Source: Acidobacteriota bacterium
GTDB taxonomy: Bacteria; Acidobacteriota; Vicinamibacteria; Vicinamibacterales; Vicinamibacteraceae
Assembly: GCA_013695405.1 (NCBI GenBank)
Contig: JACDAO010000202.1
Coordinates: forward strand, 1 to 7,326
Direction: 5' to 3'
Length of the DNA: 7,326 nucleotides
The translations under genes and the position numbers were made by a program. Shown here in pieces: positions 5,453 through 7,326 of this stretch. Below the pieces are notes generated by a model that saw only the letters and a program-made list of their open reading frames with translations, was not told the DNA's origin and made no database searches. The first letter of the stretch is position 1; the number at the start of each line of letters is the position of its first letter.

Positions 5453-5648
5453 ATGCCCGGCACCGTCCTTGTCGTCCACAGCGACCCAGACATCCTGGGA
5501 GGCACCCTCGCGTTCGTGGGGGACTCGTGTGCCGTTCCGGAACCTCTTCAAAGTCTTCATCACAGTGGACCGCAATCTCGAATCATCAGCAGAATCTGGC
5601 GTCGCAGGTGTGCAGGGATTCTCTAGTTCTGGCTTACGAGGAGGGCCT
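5453..5648 (+). pseudogene. Collapsed, frameshifted DUF433-DUF5615 toxin-antitoxin fossil
   Basis: Three frames read in succession give recognisable pieces. From the ATG at 5453: MPGTVLVVHSDPDILGGTLA then FVG. After one extra G in the G5 run at about 5518-5522, the next frame gives TRVPFRNLF. Together these match the start of DUF433 antitoxins (SDPxILGGTPVFxGTRVPV). The same frame runs straight into KVFITVDRNLE. After one extra C at 5584, the third frame gives YQQNLAS. This is the hallmark end of the partner DUF5615 PIN-like toxin (VFxTxDRNLxxQQNL). So the end of the antitoxin and the start of the toxin are missing, joined at about 5549 where both genes would have TTC codons. The stop in the starting frame is at 5624-5626. 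Family matches are from memory and not searched. Confidence 0.65.
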
Positions 5649-5649
5649 C

Positions 5650-6135
5650 ATGAACGTGCGAACGAGAGCTGGCTTGGCCGTCATCGCCCTGGCGGGGGTG
5701 ACGGTCGCGTGCGAGAACACGCGCGAAGGGCTGGAAAAGGACGCCAAGGCGAACGCGCCCAAGGTCGAGCGAGCGGCAGAGCAGACGGCGGCCACGACGA
5801 GGGAGGTGGCACGCGAGGTGTCGAAGGCGGCTGCGCCGGCCGTTGCGGCGATCCGCGAAGGGACGGCAGCAGCGGCACAGGTGGCGAAGGCACGCATGAG
5901 CGAGGCGGGGCGTGCAGCAGATGCCGCCCGGCAGACCGCGCAGATCAAGGCCGAGCTGATGGCTGACGCGAGCATCGACTCGACGACGATCGACGTGGAT
6001 ACCCGGGCCGACACGCAGACGGTGGTGCTGAAGGGTCACGTCCGATCGGCGGCGGAGAAGGCAAGCGCCGAACGCATCGCCGCGGCCAAAGCCCCTGGCT
6101 TCAAGGTCGACAACCAGCTGGAAGTGCGACGGTAG
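5650..6135 (+). CDS. BON-domain lipoprotein
   Basis: A 161-residue exported protein. MNVRTRAGLAVIALAGVTVA followed by Cys21 is a signal peptide with a near-canonical lipobox (TVAC; the -3 Thr is unusual). It should therefore be lipidated and held in a membrane. Residues 25-95 are an Ala/Lys/Glu-rich helical stretch that may be a coiled coil. Residues about 98-158 form one BON domain, ending in VVLKGHVRSAAEKASAERI and VDNQLEVRR. BON proteins such as OsmY and YraP bind phospholipid or support the envelope under stress. ATG 5650 is chosen over an upstream ATG at 5434 because AGGAGG lies 5 nt before it and the signal peptide begins there. The upstream extension reads as the fossil TA pair. Confidence 0.87.
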   Translation: MNVRTRAGLAVIALAGVTVACENTREGLEKDAKANAPKVERAAEQTAATTREVAREVSKAAAPAVAAIREGTAAAAQVAKARMSEAGRAADAARQTAQIKAELMADASIDSTTIDVDTRADTQTVVLKGHVRSAAEKASAERIAAAKAPGFKVDNQLEVRR

Positions 6136-6169
6136 TCTGCTCGGGCATCGGGGCGGTATCGGCAGCAGG

Positions 6170-6201
6170 CCGGCGCCGAGTCCTTGGACGCCGGGCTCGG
6201 C
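6170..6201. terminator. Nested inverted repeats between convergent genes
   Basis: Two mutually exclusive stems are possible: CCGGCG/CGCCGG (6170-6175 with 6189-6194) and GCCGAG/CTCGGC (6175-6180 with 6196-6201). They lie between the ends of the lipoprotein gene (6135) and the convergent gene (6224), where a two-way terminator would be expected. Loops are long and there is no T-tract, so confidence is low. Confidence 0.3.
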
Positions 6202-6223
6202 CCGTGCCTTGTGTGCGCTGACG

Positions 6224-6478
6224 CTACCGCTTCTTGCTGGCGACCTTGCGTGTGGTCTTCGTGACCGTGCGCTTGGCCGTCGACTTCCGGCTGGTGGCGG
6301 CGCGGCTCGTGGGTTTGGGGGCAACCTTTGCCTCGCCGGCTTGTCGCCGCTGCTTGTTGACGGTCCGCGCGGCAATCTCCTCCGCTCGATCAGTGCCGAC
6401 TCCTCGTTGTTGCTCGGCGTCCTTGATGTGCTCGTACTGTCTCTCGCGCTTCGCGCTCTTCACACCACGTGGTGGCAC
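6224..6478 (-). CDS. Small plasmid-stabilisation-like protein with histone-H1-like tail
   Basis: An 84-residue basic protein. Residues 2-46 (PPRGVKSAKRERQYEHIKDA then EQQRGVGTDRAEEIAARTVN) match the small proteins often annotated as plasmid stabilisation protein, with their helix, RGV turn and AxRTVNK end. Residues 52-84 are a Lys/Arg/Ser/Thr/Ala-rich tail (SRKSTAKRTVTKTTRKVASK) like histone H1-type bacterial nucleoid proteins. The biochemical role of the core family is not established; nucleic acid binding through the tail is likely. The start is GTG at 6478: AGGAGG lies 5 nt upstream and the homology begins there. The longer frame up to 6760 would overlap the sulfatase start antisense and does not look like protein. 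Confidence 0.78.
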   Translation of the reverse strand: MPPRGVKSAKRERQYEHIKDAEQQRGVGTDRAEEIAARTVNKQRRQAGEAKVAPKPTSRAATSRKSTAKRTVTKTTRKVASKKR

Positions 6479-6497
6479 GTCGTCCTCCTCGTCAGTC

Positions 6498-6516
6498 ACG
6501 CCGGTCGACCCGGCGT
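6498..6516 (-). promoter_or_regulatory. 7-bp hairpin in the leader of the plasmid-stabilisation-like gene
   Basis: ACGCCGG-TCGAC-CCGGCGT is a perfect 7-bp stem with a 5-nt loop. On the minus strand it ends about 8 nt before the AGGAGG of the GTG-started gene. A fold there could influence ribosome access, or the palindrome could be a binding site. A TTGACG hexamer lies at about 6543-6548 on the same strand, but no matching -10 was found. Confidence 0.4.
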
Positions 6517-6628
6517 AAATGGCTTGTCGGCTCGCACGCAGGACGTCAATAGGCGGGCATGACGTCGAGCGACTCGATCGGACCACTCTGCGCGCCGAAG
6601 AAGGCCATCGAATGCACCGGGGCGCGAG

Positions 6629-6634
6629 TACACT
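6629..6634 (+). promoter_or_regulatory. -10 TACACT, leaderless promoter of the sulfatase
   Basis: TACACT is followed by 7 nt (ggcgccc) and the ATG at 6642. It has the same layout as the mntA start (TATACT-ggcgtc-ATG), and no Shine-Dalgarno is present. The transcript would begin at or one base before the ATG. The remainder of 6517-6628 shows no gene. Confidence 0.5.
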
Positions 6635-6641
6635 GGCGCCC

Positions 6642-7326
6642 ATGCGTGCCCTCTTGCGGTCTGCCATAGTCGCTAGCCTGGCGGTCTTGCTTGCGGCGCC
6701 CCCACCGCTGGGCGCACAGCCCACTCGCCCGAGTCCTCCGAACATCGTCCTGATCATCACCGACGACGTGGGCTATGGCGACATCGGCAGCTACGGTGCA
6801 CCCGACGTCAGGACGCCGCACATCGACCGGATCGCACGCGAAGGGGTGCGGCTCACCGACTTCTACGCCAACGGCGCGACGTGCTCGCCGACGCGTGCGG
6901 GGCTGATTACCGGTCGGTACCAGCAACGTGTGGGGCTCGAGGCGCCGCTGGGTTCGGGAGGTCCGGCGGACGCCGACCGCGGGCTGGCGCCAACCGGCGC
7001 GTCGCTGCCGCAACTGCTCCGCAACAACGGCTACGCGACGGCACTGGTCGGGAAGTGGCACCTCGGATGGAAGCCGGAGTTCTCGCCCATGGCCCACGGC
7101 TTCGAGTACTTCTTCGGCTTCAAGAGCGGCTACGTCGACTACTACCAGCACACGGCCGGCGGCAATGCGCCGATCACGGATGACCTGTTCGAGAACGAGC
7201 AGCCCATCAAGGTCGACGGCTACCTCACCGACCTGATCACCGACCGCTCGGTGCAGTTCATCGAGGCCAACGCGGGCAAGCCGTTCTTTCTCGATGTCTC
7301 GTACAACGCGGGGCACTGGCCCTATC
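6642..7326 (+). CDS. Secreted sulfatase (arylsulfatase family), 3'-partial
   Basis: The frame is open to the window edge: 228 codons of a protein that is usually 450-550 residues. MRALLRSAIVASLAVLLAAP is a Sec signal, probably cleaved near GAQ at 24-26. PNIVLIITDDVGYGDIGSYG (33-52) holds the first metal-binding Asp pair (D41, D42). CSPTRAGLITGRY starts at Cys81, which is the C-x-P-x-R sulfatase signature. This Cys is the residue converted to formylglycine, so a maturation enzyme should exist elsewhere in the genome. GKWHLG (137-142) supplies the conserved Lys138 and His140. NAGHWPY near the end replaces the more usual APHxPF. The enzyme removes sulfate from a sulfated substrate, often a polysaccharide. 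The rest of the metal site is beyond the window. Confidence 0.93.
   Translation, partial: MRALLRSAIVASLAVLLAAPPPLGAQPTRPSPPNIVLIITDDVGYGDIGSYGAPDVRTPHIDRIAREGVRLTDFYANGATCSPTRAGLITGRYQQRVGLEAPLGSGGPADADRGLAPTGASLPQLLRNNGYATALVGKWHLGWKPEFSPMAHGFEYFFGFKSGYVDYYQHTAGGNAPITDDLFENEQPIKVDGYLTDLITDRSVQFIEANAGKPFFLDVSYNAGHWPY

Noticed and set aside
5539..5564. GGAACCT...TCACA resembling an envelope-stress sigma-E type promoter ahead of the BON lipoprotein
   Set aside because: The spacer is about 14 nt, shorter than usual, and the GGAAC lies inside codons of the DUF433 fossil (VPFRNLF), which explains it better.
5434..5649. ATG at 5434 as start of the lipoprotein
   Set aside because: The extension has no protein character in that frame until the fossil toxin tail. 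The ATG at 5650 has AGGAGG at good spacing and begins a signal peptide.
6546..7316. Minus-strand open frame of 256 codons opposite the sulfatase
   Set aside because: The plus strand encodes an unmistakable sulfatase over the same bases. Long antisense frames are common in high-GC DNA.

Overview
This is a 7.3 kb high-GC bacterial window. Its gene types are a Tat-exported Gfo/Idh/MocA oxidoreductase, a sugar-phosphate isomerase/epimerase, a secreted sulfatase and a Cys-rich ribbon protein next to toxin-antitoxin modules. Several start codons lie directly behind a -10-like hexamer. This combination suggests Acidobacteriota, possibly Vicinamibacteria-like. That is an inference from gene content; no rRNA or other marker is present.

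Layout. Bases 1-906 (+) hold the 3' part of a sugar phosphate isomerase/epimerase that carries a (Gly-Gly-Pro)n insert. A hairpin of a widespread palindromic type (907-927) separates it from a small 8-Cys zinc-ribbon-like protein (936-1394, +). Bases 1502-1730 hold a frameshifted, unidentified gene remnant. It runs up to the 3' end of a convergent Tat-exported Gfo/Idh/MocA oxidoreductase (1731-2924, -). Behind that gene's promoter lies a truncated MNT-type nucleotidyltransferase remnant (2924-3184, -), followed by a membrane-anchored alpha/beta hydrolase (3246-4055, -). Bases 4056-4499 contain two more apparent fragments: a signal-peptide-like N-terminus on + and a C-terminal fragment on -. 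An intact MntA-HepT type toxin-antitoxin pair follows (4500-5308, +). Next comes a compressed, frameshifted fossil of what reads as a DUF433-DUF5615 toxin-antitoxin pair (about 5453-5648, +), then a BON-domain lipoprotein (5650-6135, +). A small plasmid-stabilisation-like protein with a histone-H1-like tail converges on it (6224-6478, -). The window ends in a sulfatase (6642-7326, +, open at the 3' end).

How it fits together. The flanks look like ordinary carbohydrate and sulfate-ester catabolism: isomerase, Gfo/Idh oxidoreductase and sulfatase. The middle, about 2.9-5.65 kb, looks like an accessory hotspot where toxin-antitoxin modules land and decay. It holds one intact pair, at least two recognisable fossils and two unassigned fragments. 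Every single-base frameshift that I could infer falls in a remnant, while all full genes read cleanly. That favours real decay over sequencing error. I see no clearly new multi-gene system. The most informative items are the DUF433-DUF5615 fossil, the repeated leaderless-promoter geometry, and the (GGP)n insert in the enzyme.
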